NCBI RefSeq assembly: GCF_027498035.1
Contig: NZ_CP114978.1
Coordinates: 248,001 to 312,000 of the forward strand
Reading direction: 5' to 3'
Length of the DNA stretch: 64,000 nt
From: Pseudoxanthomonas sp.
GTDB lineage: Bacteria > Pseudomonadota > Gammaproteobacteria > Xanthomonadales > Xanthomonadaceae
Part shown: positions 1 through 8,824 of the stretch, one piece after another
Layout of the letters: each line of letters begins with the position of its first letter
Numbering within the stretch: position 1 is the stretch's first letter
Notes under the pieces: generated by a model
Database searches by the model: none
What the model was told of the DNA's origin: nothing
Seen by the model: the letters and a program-made list of their open reading frames with translations, nothing else
Position numbers and translations under genes: made by a program

Positions 1-1290
1 CTACTGGTCAATATGTTGATTGTCAGCTGGCAAGTCACCATGGCGATCGTCGTGCTGGTGCCGCCGCTGGCATTCGTGATGAACAAGGTGGCCAAGCGTT
101 ACCGACGTGTCAGCCATCGCATCCAGGAAAGTGGTGCCCAGCTGCTGCAGTCGGCTGACCAAACCCTATCCAATCAGCAGGAAGTCAAGATCTACGGTGC
201 ACAGCAGTCCGAGCTGACGCGCTATCACGCGCTCGCCGACAATAATCTGCGTCTGGCGATGAAGGTCGAGTCCACCCGCGGCCTCTCCACCGCGACGGTG
301 CAGATGATGGGCGCCATCGGCCTGGCTGGACTGTTATTGATTGCAGGTTACGAAACCCGGGCGGGACGGCTGGATGCCGGCAGCTTCTTCTCGCTGCTGT
401 TGTCGATGGCAGGCATCATCCCGGCGCTGAAGAACCTCACCAGCGTGCAGAACGTCCTGCAGCGCGGCGTGGCTTCGGCCGAACGCCTGTTCTCGGTGCT
501 GGACGCGCCGGATGAATCGGACACCGGCACGCGCACGCTGGGTCGGGCCAAGGGCACGATCGAGTTCCGCGATGTCACTGCGCGCTACCCGGGCCAGAGC
601 AAGCCGGCGCTGGAGCACATCAGCTTCGTCGCCAAACCGGGCACGGTGACTGCCATCGTCGGGCGCTCGGGCAGCGGCAAGTCCAGCCTGATCAAGCTGA
701 TCCCGCGCTTCTACGATCTGGAGGCCGGGCAGATCCTGGTCGATGGCGAACCGCTGCAGGACTACGCGCTGGCTGACCTGCGCCGGCAGATCGCATTGGT
801 CGGCCAGCAGGTGATGCTGTTCGACGGCACCGTCGCGGCCAACGTCGCCTATGGCGAAATGCAGTCCGCCGATCAACAGGCGCTGGAGCATGCCCTGCAC
901 GGTGCCCACGCGATGGAGTTCGTCGAACAGTTGCCGGAAGGCAAGGACACCTCGATCGGCGTCAAGGGCGGCAAGCTCTCCGGTGGCCAGCGCCAGCGCC
1001 TGGCGATCGCCCGGGCGATGCTCAAGGACGCGCCGATCCTGATCCTGGACGAGGCCACCGCCGCACTGGACAACGAATCCGAGCGCCTGGTGCAGGATGC
1101 GCTGACCAAGCTGATGCCCGACCGCACCACGCTGGTCATCGCCCACCGCCTTTCGACCATCGAACACGCCGACCAGGTGCTGGTGCTCGATCATGGCTGC
1201 CTGGTGGAGCAGGGCACGCACGCCGAACTGCTGGCCAGGGGCGGCCTGTACGCACAGCTGCACGGTGCGCAGTTCCGCGAGGCCGAATGA
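1..1290 (+). CDS. msbA: Lipid A export ABC transporter MsbA (5' end outside window)
   Basis: Half-transporter that flips lipid A-core across the inner membrane. The reading frame is open from base 1, so the N-terminal part (first transmembrane helices) lies outside the window; about 429 codons remain of a protein usually near 590 residues. Seen: the end of the transmembrane domain, then a full nucleotide-binding domain with Walker A GRSGSGKSS (about 660-690), signature LSGGQRQR (about 976-1000), Walker B LILDEATAALD (about 1036-1070) and the H-loop histidine in IAHRLST. The stop overlaps the start of lpxK, the usual order in lipid A loci. Confidence 0.93.
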   Translation, partial: LLVNMLIVSWQVTMAIVVLVPPLAFVMNKVAKRYRRVSHRIQESGAQLLQSADQTLSNQQEVKIYGAQQSELTRYHALADNNLRLAMKVESTRGLSTATVQMMGAIGLAGLLLIAGYETRAGRLDAGSFFSLLLSMAGIIPALKNLTSVQNVLQRGVASAERLFSVLDAPDESDTGTRTLGRAKGTIEFRDVTARYPGQSKPALEHISFVAKPGTVTAIVGRSGSGKSSLIKLIPRFYDLEAGQILVDGEPLQDYALADLRRQIALVGQQVMLFDGTVAANVAYGEMQSADQQALEHALHGAHAMEFVEQLPEGKDTSIGVKGGKLSGGQRQRLAIARAMLKDAPILILDEATAALDNESERLVQDALTKLMPDRTTLVIAHRLSTIEHADQVLVLDHGCLVEQGTHAELLARGGLYAQLHGAQFREAE

Positions 1291-2300
1291 GCAAAGCGCC
1301 CAAGACCCCGCGCCACTGGTTCGACGGTGCGCCGGTCCCACCGCTGGCGGCCCTGCTGGAGCATGTCTATGCAGGCGTGCTGAAGCTGCGTGCGGCGTTG
1401 TTCCGCCTGCACCTGCTTGGCCGCAAGCGCGCGCCGGTGCCGGTGATCGTGGTCGGCAACGTCACGGTCGGCGGGACCGGCAAGACGCCGCTGACCATCG
1501 CCCTGGTCCAGCGCCTGCGCGATGCCGGCTGGAACCCCGGCGTGGCCAGTCGCGGTTACGGCCGCAGCAATGAAAAAACACCACGCTGGGTGGACCTGCA
1601 GACCGCGCCAGCCGATGGTGGCGACGAGCCGGTCCTGATTGCGCGCCGGACCGGCGTGCGCGTGCGCGTGGATCGCGACCGCGTGGCCGCCGCGCGTGCG
1701 CTGGCCGCCGAAGGCTGCGACATCGTGGTCTGCGACGATGGCCTGCAGCATTACCGCCTGCGGCGCGACCTGGAAATCGAGGTCATCGACGGCCGTCGCC
1801 GCTACGGCAATGGCCGCCTGCTGCCGGCAGGTCCGCTGCGCGAGCCCGCAGCGCGCGGCCTGCGCTGCGATTTCCGCGTGGTCAACGGCGGCAGCGCCGG
1901 TTTCGGCGAATGGGCGATGACGCTGCATTCGGACCGCGCAGTGCCGCTGGTCGCGGGCAAGCCGCTGCAGCTGTCGGCGTTCGGCGGGCACCGCGTGCAT
2001 GCGGTCGCCGGCATCGGCAATCCGGCGCGCTTCTTCGACATGCTGCGCGACTATGGCATCGGCGTGGTCCCGCACGCCTTCGACGACCACCACGCCTACC
2101 GCGCCGAGGATCTGCAGTTTGGCAGCGAGCTGCCGGTGCTGATGACCGAAAAGGATGCCGTGAAATGTGCGGGCCTTGCCGGCGACTGGGCCTACAGCGT
2201 GCCCATCGACGCCGAGCTGCCGGAGGCCTTCTGGGTGGCGCTGGATGCGCGCCTGCTGCCGCTGCGCGCGGCCCGTGCAAAGGTGGCGGAAAAGCCGTGA
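1287..2300 (+). CDS. lpxK: Tetraacyldisaccharide 4'-kinase
   Basis: Phosphorylates the 4' position of the lipid A disaccharide precursor at the inner membrane. The 337-residue product has the normal length and an N-terminal membrane-associated segment followed by the P-loop GNVTVGGTGKTPL (residues 57-69). The motif VCDDGLQHY further on is typical of LpxK. The ATG overlaps the msbA stop in ATGA, so the two genes are translationally coupled. A GTAG-type dyad repeat follows the stop. Confidence 0.95.
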   Translation: MSKAPKTPRHWFDGAPVPPLAALLEHVYAGVLKLRAALFRLHLLGRKRAPVPVIVVGNVTVGGTGKTPLTIALVQRLRDAGWNPGVASRGYGRSNEKTPRWVDLQTAPADGGDEPVLIARRTGVRVRVDRDRVAAARALAAEGCDIVVCDDGLQHYRLRRDLEIEVIDGRRRYGNGRLLPAGPLREPAARGLRCDFRVVNGGSAGFGEWAMTLHSDRAVPLVAGKPLQLSAFGGHRVHAVAGIGNPARFFDMLRDYGIGVVPHAFDDHHAYRAEDLQFGSELPVLMTEKDAVKCAGLAGDWAYSVPIDAELPEAFWVALDARLLPLRAARAKVAEKP

Positions 2301-2323
2301 GGCAGATCGCACAAACGCGCCCC

Positions 2324-2398
2324 GTAGAGCGGAGCTTGCTCCGCTGCTCTCCGGTCGGGTCACAGGGGAGGCTGCCAGCGGAGCAAGCTCCGCTCTAC
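2324..2398. repeat. SMAG-like GTAG dyad repeat (two inverted hairpin units)
   Basis: Two copies of a hairpin unit face each other: GTAGAGCGGAGCTTGCTCCG at 2324-2343 and its reverse complement ending in CTAC at 2398. Each unit is itself a stem (AGCGGAGC-TT-GCTCCGCT). The GTAG ends and the dyad layout match the REP-type SMAG elements described in Stenotrophomonas. Located between lpxK and kdsB. Similar elements lie at 44076, 48099 and 56390. Confidence 0.85.
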
Positions 2399-2490
2399 AG
2401 GCGCTGTGTGCAGCCCCATGGTCGCGGCCTCGGAATACACCGTAATGACGCCACTCCATCCCTTTTGGAGGCTGGCCATGGAGCCTGCGC

Positions 2491-3270
2491 ATGTCTGAAT
2501 TGAACGAACCCTTCGTCGTCGCCATCCCCGCACGCCACGATGCCTCGCGCCTGCCGGGCAAGCCGCTGCGCCTGCTCGGTGGCCGGCCGCTGGTGCTGCA
2601 CGTGGCCGAGCGCGCGCTGGCTGCCGGCGCGCGCGAAGTCTGGGTCGCCACCGACGATGAGCGCGTCGCGCGCGTGCTGGAAGGCAGCGGCGTCCAGGTG
2701 GCGATGACCGCGGCCAGTCATGCTTCGGGCAGCGACCGCCTGGCCGAGTGCGCCAGGATCGCCGGCTGGAGCGACGACACCCTGGTGGTGAACCTGCAGG
2801 GTGATGAACCGTTCGCGCCGCCCGAGGGCATTCGCGCGGTTGCGGCCGCGCTGTCGTCCAGCGGCCATCCGATGGCGACCCTGGCCACGCCGATCACCGA
2901 GGCCGAGCAGGTCTTCGATCCCAACGCCGTCAAACTGGTGGTGGCCGACAACGGCGATGCCCTGTATTTCAGCCGCGCGCCGCTGCCCTGGCATCGCGAC
3001 GGGTTCGCGCGCAGCCGCGACGTGCTGCCTGAATCGCCTGCGCCATTCCTGCGCCATATCGGTATCTATGCCTACCGCGCCGGCTTCTTGCGCCAGTTCG
3101 CCGCCCTGCCGCCTGGACGCCTGGAGCGGACCGAATCACTGGAACAGCTGCGCGCGCTGGAAGCCGGCTTCAGGATCGCGGTGGCCCTGACGCCAGCCGA
3201 GTTCCCGCCGGGCGTGGATACGCCCGAGGACCTGGCGCGCGCCCAGCGCCATCTGGATGGCCTGTCCTGA
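2491..3270 (+). CDS. kdsB: 3-deoxy-manno-octulosonate cytidylyltransferase
   Basis: Activates Kdo as CMP-Kdo for lipopolysaccharide inner core synthesis. 259 residues, the family length. The nucleotide-binding motif IPARHDASRLPGKPL is at residues 12-26, followed by VATDDERV and NLQGDEPF, all standard for KdsB. The chosen ATG has GGAG seven bases upstream. An ATG at 2478 with its own GGAG opens only a six-codon frame and is not the start. A repeat separates it from lpxK. Confidence 0.95.
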   Translation: MSELNEPFVVAIPARHDASRLPGKPLRLLGGRPLVLHVAERALAAGAREVWVATDDERVARVLEGSGVQVAMTAASHASGSDRLAECARIAGWSDDTLVVNLQGDEPFAPPEGIRAVAAALSSSGHPMATLATPITEAEQVFDPNAVKLVVADNGDALYFSRAPLPWHRDGFARSRDVLPESPAPFLRHIGIYAYRAGFLRQFAALPPGRLERTESLEQLRALEAGFRIAVALTPAEFPPGVDTPEDLARAQRHLDGLS

Positions 3271-3375
3271 GCGGAGTTGTGCCTGCGCGCTGGAATCCGG
3301 ATCGGTTGCTCGATCCGGCAGCCCGGGCGGGCCTGGTCCGACGCGTGAACACGCCTCCGGCATAATCCAGGGCAC

Positions 3376-4794
3376 ATGACCGCCATCCACGCTCCCGATT
3401 TTCCGCACGGCCTGCATTGGCTGAACGCAGCGCCCATCGCCCTGCGATCGCTGGAGGGCAGCGCGGTGGCGCTGGCCTTCGTGGACCCGGCTTCGGCCTG
3501 GTGCATGCAGCGGCTGGCCGACCTGGCGTTGCTGCAACGCCGGTATCCGGGCCGGCTGCAGGTCTTGGTGCTGGCCGTGCCGCGTTTCGACGCGCATCGC
3601 GATCCGTCGGCGGTGCTCAAGCGCCTGCGCCGGCATGGGGTCACGTTTCCGATCGTGCATGACCTGAACTGGCATGTCTGGCAGCGTTTCGGCATCGAAT
3701 CCTGGCCGACCGTGGTGCTGATCGACGCCAAGGGGCGGATGGTCGAGCGCATCGTCGGCAGCCCTGGCACCGGTGCGCTGGAGACGGCCATTTCCACGCT
3801 TTGCGACCCGCTACCCGAGCCGCGGGAAGACGTGCGTCGAGTAGAAACCCAGCTGGAGCCGCGCACGCCGTTGCGCTTTCCCACCGGCCTGGTTGCTACC
3901 GCCGAACGCCTGTACGTGGCCGACAGCGGCCACCACCAGATCCTGGAATGCACTCATGCCGGCCGCGTGCTGCGCCGGTTCGGCAACGGCACGGCCGATG
4001 CCCTGGATGGCGAGCCGGAGACCGCCAGCTTCTGTCGCCCCAACGGCCTGTCGCTGCTGCGCGAAGAGCTGTACGTGGCCGACACCGGCAACCATCTGCT
4101 GCGTCGGATCAATCTGCGCAGCGGCGCGGTCCAGACGGTCCTGGGCAACCGCCGCGCGACGATGCCGTCTGAAGGGCCGATCCGTTCGCTGAAGGATGTC
4201 TCGCTGCCGTCGCCAACCGCGCTGGTGGCCGGCAATGGTGACCTGCACGTGACCCTGGCCGGCGACAACCGTGTCTGGACCTGGAACCACGGCGATGGCC
4301 TGGGCGTGCTGGAATGCCGTGCCGGATCAGGGCAGATGGGCCAACGCGATGGCGCCGGCATCCTGGCCAGCTTCGCCCAGCCCAGCGGCCTGGCGCAGGT
4401 CCAGCAGGCGCTGTATGTCGCGGACACGCTGGCTTCCTCGATCCGCGGCGTGCAGTTGCGCGGCGATCTGACCCAGACGCTGGTCGGGCAGGGCATGTGG
4501 GAGTTCGGCGACGCCGACGGCCAGCGCCAGCAGGCGCGGCTGCAGGCGCCCGAAGCCCTGGCGCTGGACCCGGATTCGCCGCTGCTGTGGATCGCCGATA
4601 CCGGCAACGGCCGCATCCGCAGCCTGCGCCTGGGTGGTGGGGTGGTGGCTACGCTCGACCTGCGCAAGCTGGCCGGGCCGGCCGGTATCGCCGCCTTCGG
4701 TGGCAAGCTGTGGATCTCCGAAACCGATGCGCACGCGGTGCTGTGCCTAGATCTGGCCAGCAACACGCTGACGCAGGTGCCGATCGACGAATGA
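3376..4794 (+). CDS. Thioredoxin-like/NHL-repeat protein
   Basis: 472 residues. Residues 1-150 look like a thioredoxin/TlpA fold (Cys43 in ASAWCMQRL; FGIESWPTVVLIDAKGR at the cis-Pro loop), and residues about 165-470 are NHL beta-propeller repeats (PTGLVATAERLYVADSGHH, PNGLSLLREELYVADTGNH and others). The architecture resembles animal NHLRC2 and its bacterial relatives. Only a single cysteine is present where a redox pair would be expected, so disulfide exchange by a CxxC motif is unlikely. No signal peptide is obvious. The stop overlaps the uvrC start (ATGA). Specific function unknown. Confidence 0.8.
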   Translation: MTAIHAPDFPHGLHWLNAAPIALRSLEGSAVALAFVDPASAWCMQRLADLALLQRRYPGRLQVLVLAVPRFDAHRDPSAVLKRLRRHGVTFPIVHDLNWHVWQRFGIESWPTVVLIDAKGRMVERIVGSPGTGALETAISTLCDPLPEPREDVRRVETQLEPRTPLRFPTGLVATAERLYVADSGHHQILECTHAGRVLRRFGNGTADALDGEPETASFCRPNGLSLLREELYVADTGNHLLRRINLRSGAVQTVLGNRRATMPSEGPIRSLKDVSLPSPTALVAGNGDLHVTLAGDNRVWTWNHGDGLGVLECRAGSGQMGQRDGAGILASFAQPSGLAQVQQALYVADTLASSIRGVQLRGDLTQTLVGQGMWEFGDADGQRQQARLQAPEALALDPDSPLLWIADTGNGRIRSLRLGGGVVATLDLRKLAGPAGIAAFGGKLWISETDAHAVLCLDLASNTLTQVPIDE

Positions 4795-6668
4795 ACCGTC
4801 GCGCAGTCCCAAAACCCGAAGACACGTTCGACGGCAAGGCATTCGCTGCAGGTCTGAGCACTGCGCCAGGCGTGTACCGCATGTACGCCGCCGACGACAC
4901 GTTGCTGTACGTCGGCAAGGCACGGGCGCTGCGCAACCGCGTGGGCAGCTATTTCAACAACGCGCCGCGCAACCCGCGCACCATCGCGATGATTGCGCAG
5001 ATCGCGCGGATGGATGTCACCGTCACCCGCACCGAATCCGAAGCGCTGCTGCTGGAAAACCAGCTGATCAAGTCGCTGACGCCGCGGTACAACGTCTCGC
5101 TGCGCGATGACAAAAGTTACCCGTACGTACTGCTGACCCGCGAGGATTTCCCGCGGATCGCGCTGCATCGCGGGCCGCGCGCGATCCAGGGGCGCTATTT
5201 CGGCCCCTACGCCAGCGCCGGCGCGGTGCGCGACACACTCAACCTGATGCAAAAGCTGTTCAAGCTGCGCAACTGCGAGGACAGTGTCTTCCGCAATCGC
5301 ACGCGGCCGTGCCTGCAGTACCAGATCGGGCGCTGCACCGCGCCGTGCGTGGACCTGGTGAGCCAGTCCGATTACGACCAATCGGTGCATCGGGCCTCGC
5401 TGTTCCTGGGCGGGCGCAGTGACGAGCTCAGCGATGAGCTCACCGGCGAGATGGAACGCGCCGCCGAAAAACTCGAGTTCGAAGAAGCTGCGCGCCTGCG
5501 CGACCTGCTCAAGCGCTTGCGCGGCATGCAGTCGCGCCAGTACGTGGACGGGCATGCGGCCGACCTGGATGCGCTGGCCTGTGCGATGCACGGCAGCACC
5601 GCCTGCGTGCTGCTGCTGGCGTTCCGTGACGGTCGCAACCTGGGCACGCGCGCCTTCTATCCACGCACCAACGGCGAGGAAAGCGCCGACGAAGTGTTGG
5701 CCGCGTTCGTGTCGCAGTACTACGCAGAACAGGTCGCGCCGCGCGAAATCCTGCTGGACCGCGAAATCCCCGAAGCCGAACTGATCGAAGCGGCGCTGAC
5801 CTTGGGTGCCGGTCGCAAGGTGCAGTTGAAGTGGAGCGTGCGCGGCGAGCGCGCCGGTTACCTGGACCTGGCGCGGCGCAATGCCGAGATCACCCTGGCT
5901 ACGGAGATGACCAGTCGCAACGCACAGACCGCGCGCAGCGTTGCGCTGCAGGAGCTGTTGGGCCTGCCTGCGCCGGCCCAGCGGATCGAATGCTTCGACA
6001 TCAGCCACACGATGGGCGAGGCGACGGTGGCCTCGTGCGTGGTATTCGATGACAAGGGCGCGGTGCGCTCGCAGTACCGGCGCTTCAACATCACCGGGAT
6101 CGAGCCGGGCGACGACTATGCAGCCATGCGCCAGGCGATTGAACGTCGCTTCCGCCGCGCGATGGAGGAGGGCACGGTGTTGCCGGACGTGTTGCTGATC
6201 GATGGCGGCACTGGTCAGTTGAACCAGGCGCGTGCGGCGTTGGCTGACCTGGGCGTCGATGGGGTCGTGCTGGTGGGCGTGGCCAAGGGCGTGGAGCGCC
6301 GCGCCGGCCACGAGACCCTGATCCTGGACGACGGCCGTGAAGTGAATCCCGGCGCGGCGTCGCCGGCGTTGCAACTGGTCCAGCAGGTGCGCGACGAAGC
6401 ACACCGCTTCGCCATCACCGGCCACCGCGGCAAGCGACAGAAGGCGCGCACCACCAGCAAGCTGGAAGACATCGCCGGCATCGGTCCTCGTCGGCGTGCG
6501 AGCCTGCTCAAGCATTTTGGCGGACTTTCAGGCCTCAAGGCCGCCGGCGTGGAAGAAATCGCGCGGGTGGATGGCGTCAATCACGCGCTCGCGCAGCGCA
6601 TCTACGCTAACCTGCACGGACTGCCTGCACCGGCCAATCCCACCGCGCCCGGCCCTGATCGAACATGA
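4791..6668 (+). CDS. uvrC: Excinuclease ABC subunit C
   Basis: Dual-incision endonuclease of nucleotide excision repair. From ATG 4791 the product is 625 residues, near the usual 600-620. Domains: GIY-YIG nuclease (GVYRMY 27-32, LLYVGKA 38-44), a UVR interaction segment with EKLEFEEAARLRD, the RNase H-like second nuclease (ECFDISHTMGE; LLIDGGTGQL), and C-terminal helix-hairpin-helix motifs (IAGIGPRRR). The same frame is open upstream to 4314, but that part overlaps the NHL gene and is not UvrC-like. Overlaps pgsA by four bases. Confidence 0.96.
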   Translation: MNRRAVPKPEDTFDGKAFAAGLSTAPGVYRMYAADDTLLYVGKARALRNRVGSYFNNAPRNPRTIAMIAQIARMDVTVTRTESEALLLENQLIKSLTPRYNVSLRDDKSYPYVLLTREDFPRIALHRGPRAIQGRYFGPYASAGAVRDTLNLMQKLFKLRNCEDSVFRNRTRPCLQYQIGRCTAPCVDLVSQSDYDQSVHRASLFLGGRSDELSDELTGEMERAAEKLEFEEAARLRDLLKRLRGMQSRQYVDGHAADLDALACAMHGSTACVLLLAFRDGRNLGTRAFYPRTNGEESADEVLAAFVSQYYAEQVAPREILLDREIPEAELIEAALTLGAGRKVQLKWSVRGERAGYLDLARRNAEITLATEMTSRNAQTARSVALQELLGLPAPAQRIECFDISHTMGEATVASCVVFDDKGAVRSQYRRFNITGIEPGDDYAAMRQAIERRFRRAMEEGTVLPDVLLIDGGTGQLNQARAALADLGVDGVVLVGVAKGVERRAGHETLILDDGREVNPGAASPALQLVQQVRDEAHRFAITGHRGKRQKARTTSKLEDIAGIGPRRRASLLKHFGGLSGLKAAGVEEIARVDGVNHALAQRIYANLHGLPAPANPTAPGPDRT

Positions 6669-7312
6669 AGTTGACCATCCCCACCTGGCTCACCCTGCTC
6701 CGGATCGTCCTGATCCCCGTACTCGTCGTGGTGTTCTACCTGCCGTTCTGGTGGACCAGCATCGCCTCGGTGACCGTGTTTGCCGTCGCGGCGTTCACCG
6801 ACTGGCTCGATGGCTGGATCGCGCGCCGCTGGCACCAGTACTCGGCCTTCGGTGCCTTCCTGGACCCGGTGGCCGACAAGTTGATGGTGGCCGTTGCGCT
6901 GTTCCTGATCGTGCAGGGCCACCCCACGCCGTGGATGGCGTTCTGGGCGGCGGTCATCGTCGGCCGTGAAATCGCGGTCTCGGCCCTGCGCGAGTGGATG
7001 GCGGAGATCGGCCAGCGCGGCAAGGTCAAGGTCGCCTGGATCGGCAAGGTCAAGACCACCGTGCAGATGGTGGCGCTGGGCTGCCTGCTGTATTCGGTGC
7101 GCCCGGCCAGCCACAGCTTGAGCAACATCTGGATGAGCGTGCCCGTTTTCCACCTGGGCGACTGGCTGCTGGCGGTCGCTGCACTGCTCACGCTGTACTC
7201 GGGATACCAGTATCTGCGGGCCGCTTGGCCAAGTCTTCGGGCAGATGAGCAAACAGCCGTTGACACGGCCAAGAAAGACACTACAATTTCGCCTCTCGAA
7301 ACGCGGGATTAG
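6665..7312 (+). CDS. pgsA: CDP-diacylglycerol--glycerol-3-phosphate 3-phosphatidyltransferase
   Basis: Makes phosphatidylglycerol phosphate, the first committed step to PG and cardiolipin. 215 residues with several membrane helices and the full CDP-alcohol phosphotransferase motif: Asp46, Asp49-Gly50, Ala53-Arg54, Gly63, Asp67, Asp71. The frame has no stop until TAG at 7310-7312, which is already ten bases inside the tRNA-Gly gene. The last codons also contain the tRNA promoter. The C-terminal tail is therefore constrained by RNA gene signals rather than by PgsA function. Confidence 0.94.
   Translation: MKLTIPTWLTLLRIVLIPVLVVVFYLPFWWTSIASVTVFAVAAFTDWLDGWIARRWHQYSAFGAFLDPVADKLMVAVALFLIVQGHPTPWMAFWAAVIVGREIAVSALREWMAEIGQRGKVKVAWIGKVKTTVQMVALGCLLYSVRPASHSLSNIWMSVPVFHLGDWLLAVAALLTLYSGYQYLRAAWPSLRADEQTAVDTAKKDTTISPLETRD
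7260..7287 (+). promoter_or_regulatory. Sigma-70 promoter for the tRNA-Gly/Cys/Gly cluster, inside pgsA
   Basis: TTGACA at 7260-7265 and TACAAT at 7282-7287 with a 16-base spacer, a near-consensus promoter. Predicted start near 7294, just before the tRNA at 7303. It lies within the last pgsA codons. Confidence 0.8.
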
Positions 7313-7378
7313 CTCAGTTGGTAGAGCGCAACCTTGCCAAGGTTGAGGTCGAGAGTTCGAGTCTCTTATCCCGCTCCA
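7303..7378 (+). tRNA. tRNA-Gly (GCC), copy 1
   Basis: 76-base cloverleaf with acceptor GCGGGAT pairing ATCCCGC, D-arm TAGCTCAGTTGGTAGAGC, anticodon GCC in the loop TTGCCAA, T-loop GTTCGAGTC and encoded CCA. Identical to the gene at 7605. Its first ten bases overlap the end of pgsA. Confidence 0.97.
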
Positions 7379-7425
7379 AGTTTCAAAACGCGCTTGTGGT
7401 GATGTCTGCTTCAAGGGTGCCGACG

Positions 7426-7452
7426 AAACCCCCAGCCAGGGGTTTTGTTTTT
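7426..7452 (+). terminator. Putative rho-independent terminator after tRNA-Gly copy 1
   Basis: Stem ACCCCC/GGGGT around AGCCA followed by TTTTGTTTTT. It could end or attenuate the first tRNA-Gly transcript before tRNA-Cys. Confidence 0.6.
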
Positions 7453-7485
7453 ATCGGAAGGTCGAAAGGCCAACCGCGCGTCACC

Positions 7486-7559
7486 GGCCTGGTGGCAGAG
7501 TGGTCATGTAGCGGACTGCAAATCCGCGTACGCCGGTTCGATTCCGACCCAGGCCTCCA
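7486..7559 (+). tRNA. tRNA-Cys (GCA)
   Basis: 74-base cloverleaf, acceptor GGCCTGG pairing CCAGGCC, anticodon GCA (ACTGCAAAT loop), T-loop GGTTCGATTCC, encoded CCA. Confidence 0.97.
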
Positions 7560-7604
7560 AAATTCAGAAGAAGCTTCGGTTCGCCGGAATTTCAGTTTCA
7601 AAAC

Positions 7605-7680
7605 GCGGGATTAGCTCAGTTGGTAGAGCGCAACCTTGCCAAGGTTGAGGTCGAGAGTTCGAGTCTCTTATCCCGCTCCA
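7605..7680 (+). tRNA. tRNA-Gly (GCC), copy 2
   Basis: Identical over 76 bases to the gene at 7303. It is preceded by the 14-base string AGTTTCAAAACGCG, which also follows the first copy, suggesting a local duplication. Confidence 0.97.
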
Positions 7681-7710
7681 ATTCGAAACCGACATTGCCG
7701 GTTTCACAAT

Positions 7711-7737
7711 CAAGGCCCTGGAGACGGGGCCTTTTTT
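7711..7737 (+). terminator. Rho-independent terminator of the tRNA cluster
   Basis: AAGGCCC stem pairing with GGGGCCTT around TGGAGAC, followed by six Ts. Placed 30 bases after the second tRNA-Gly. Confidence 0.75.
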
Positions 7738-7944
7738 GTGGCTCGCCATCAGTGGCGGCCAATCTTCGGACCATCGCTGCGCAGCGTCAGGCATTGCTTT
7801 CGGAAAATCCTTGTTCCTGATGCGCGCGGATGAGTCGTTCGCTGTTTGAACATCGCGATGAATCGATGCCGCAAGCGCGCGGTGATGGATCGAAGCGATG
7901 GGCGCATCGGCTAGCTTCCTGCTAGCCTGCGCACCTGCCTTCCT

Positions 7945-8031
7945 GCCCGGATGGCGAAACTGGTAGACGCATCGGACTTAAAATCCGCCGGGAGCAATCC
8001 CTTGCCGGTTCGATTCCGGCTCCGGGCACCA
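7945..8031 (+). tRNA. tRNA-Leu (TAA)
   Basis: 87-base type II tRNA with a long variable arm; acceptor GCCCGGA pairing TCCGGGC, anticodon TAA in GACTTAAAATC, T-loop GGTTCGATTCC, encoded CCA. Confidence 0.96.
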
Positions 8032-8039
8032 TTCAGGTC

Positions 8040-8331
8040 ATCCTCGGCATCGAAGATGCTGGCGATGCAGCCAGGTCTACGGGCGTCCAGCAGTTGCAGG
8101 CGCGTACGGCGCGACCAAGCGTGTTTCGCGATCACCGGGCCATCTGTCCTGCTGCGTGCTTCCACGTGCGCGCCCCTTGGCGCTGATCACGGACTTTCAA
8201 CAGGTGGGCGGAACGCGTGTGCATGCGCGTCTTTCATCGCGGCTGGCGTCGATGCGTGGATGTGCGTGCACGCAGAAGAGCGTGCAGGATGGCTGTTGGA
8301 AGAGGGAATGGCATGAGGTCAAAAAAACGGT
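8040..8331. other. Gene-free stretch between tRNA-Leu and the tRNA-Val promoter
   Basis: No frame here resembles a known protein or carries a clear ribosome binding site. Nothing else stands out before the promoter at 8332. Confidence 0.5.
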
Positions 8332-8360
8332 TTGACCGAATGCGAGAAGGCCATTATTAT
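8332..8360 (+). promoter_or_regulatory. Sigma-70 promoter of tRNA-Val
   Basis: TTGACC at 8332-8337, 17-base spacer, TATTAT at 8355-8360. A GC-rich stretch (GCGCCCC) follows the -10, as in stable-RNA promoters under stringent control. Confidence 0.75.
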
Positions 8361-8394
8361 TTGCGCCCCGATCAGGCCTCAGGGCCTGCATCGC

Positions 8395-8469
8395 GGGCGG
8401 TTAGCTCAGCGGTAGAGCATTGCCTTCACACGGCAAGGGTCGCAGGTTCGATCCCTGCACCGCCCACCA
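8395..8469 (+). tRNA. tRNA-Val (CAC)
   Basis: 75-base cloverleaf, acceptor GGGCGGT pairing ACCGCCC, anticodon CAC in loop TTCACAC, T-loop GGTTCGATCCC, encoded CCA. Confidence 0.96.
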
Positions 8470-8508
8470 ATAGAGGCTTGATTCCCAAGGGGTTCAAGCC
8501 GAAACAAG

Positions 8509-8535
8509 AAAGCCGACCCCTGTGGTCGGCTTTTT
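8509..8535 (+). terminator. Rho-independent terminator of tRNA-Val
   Basis: AGCCGACC/GGTCGGCT stem with loop CCTGT and a run of Ts. Confidence 0.85.
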
Positions 8536-8824
8536 CGTAAGCGCAATCTGAGTGCATATGTGGAAACTGGATACATGTCTTCGGCTTTCGTGGCCATCCC
8601 AATGCATCGGTTTCTGGTTTGCCATCGTGTTATCGCGCTCAGATCATCAAAGCTAGGAAGTGCCCATTCAGCCCTGCATCCGCAGCCCGGCATCTGCTCC
8701 GGATGTGGCGTGTGGCACTTCGCTGCACGCGAATGTTTGTCCTTCCCTTTCCGAATATCCGCAGGTGCTGACAGGGAGCGAACGGCGTGCCGGCTTGATT
8801 GATCACCCTTGCTGTTTGGTGTTG

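Noticed and set aside
3954..6515. 853-codon minus-strand frame opposite uvrC
   Set aside because: Antisense shadow of uvrC and the NHL gene; no domain recognised.
7303..8469. An integrated element at the tRNA genes
   Set aside because: No integrase and no direct repeat of a tRNA 3' end beyond the second full tRNA-Gly copy.
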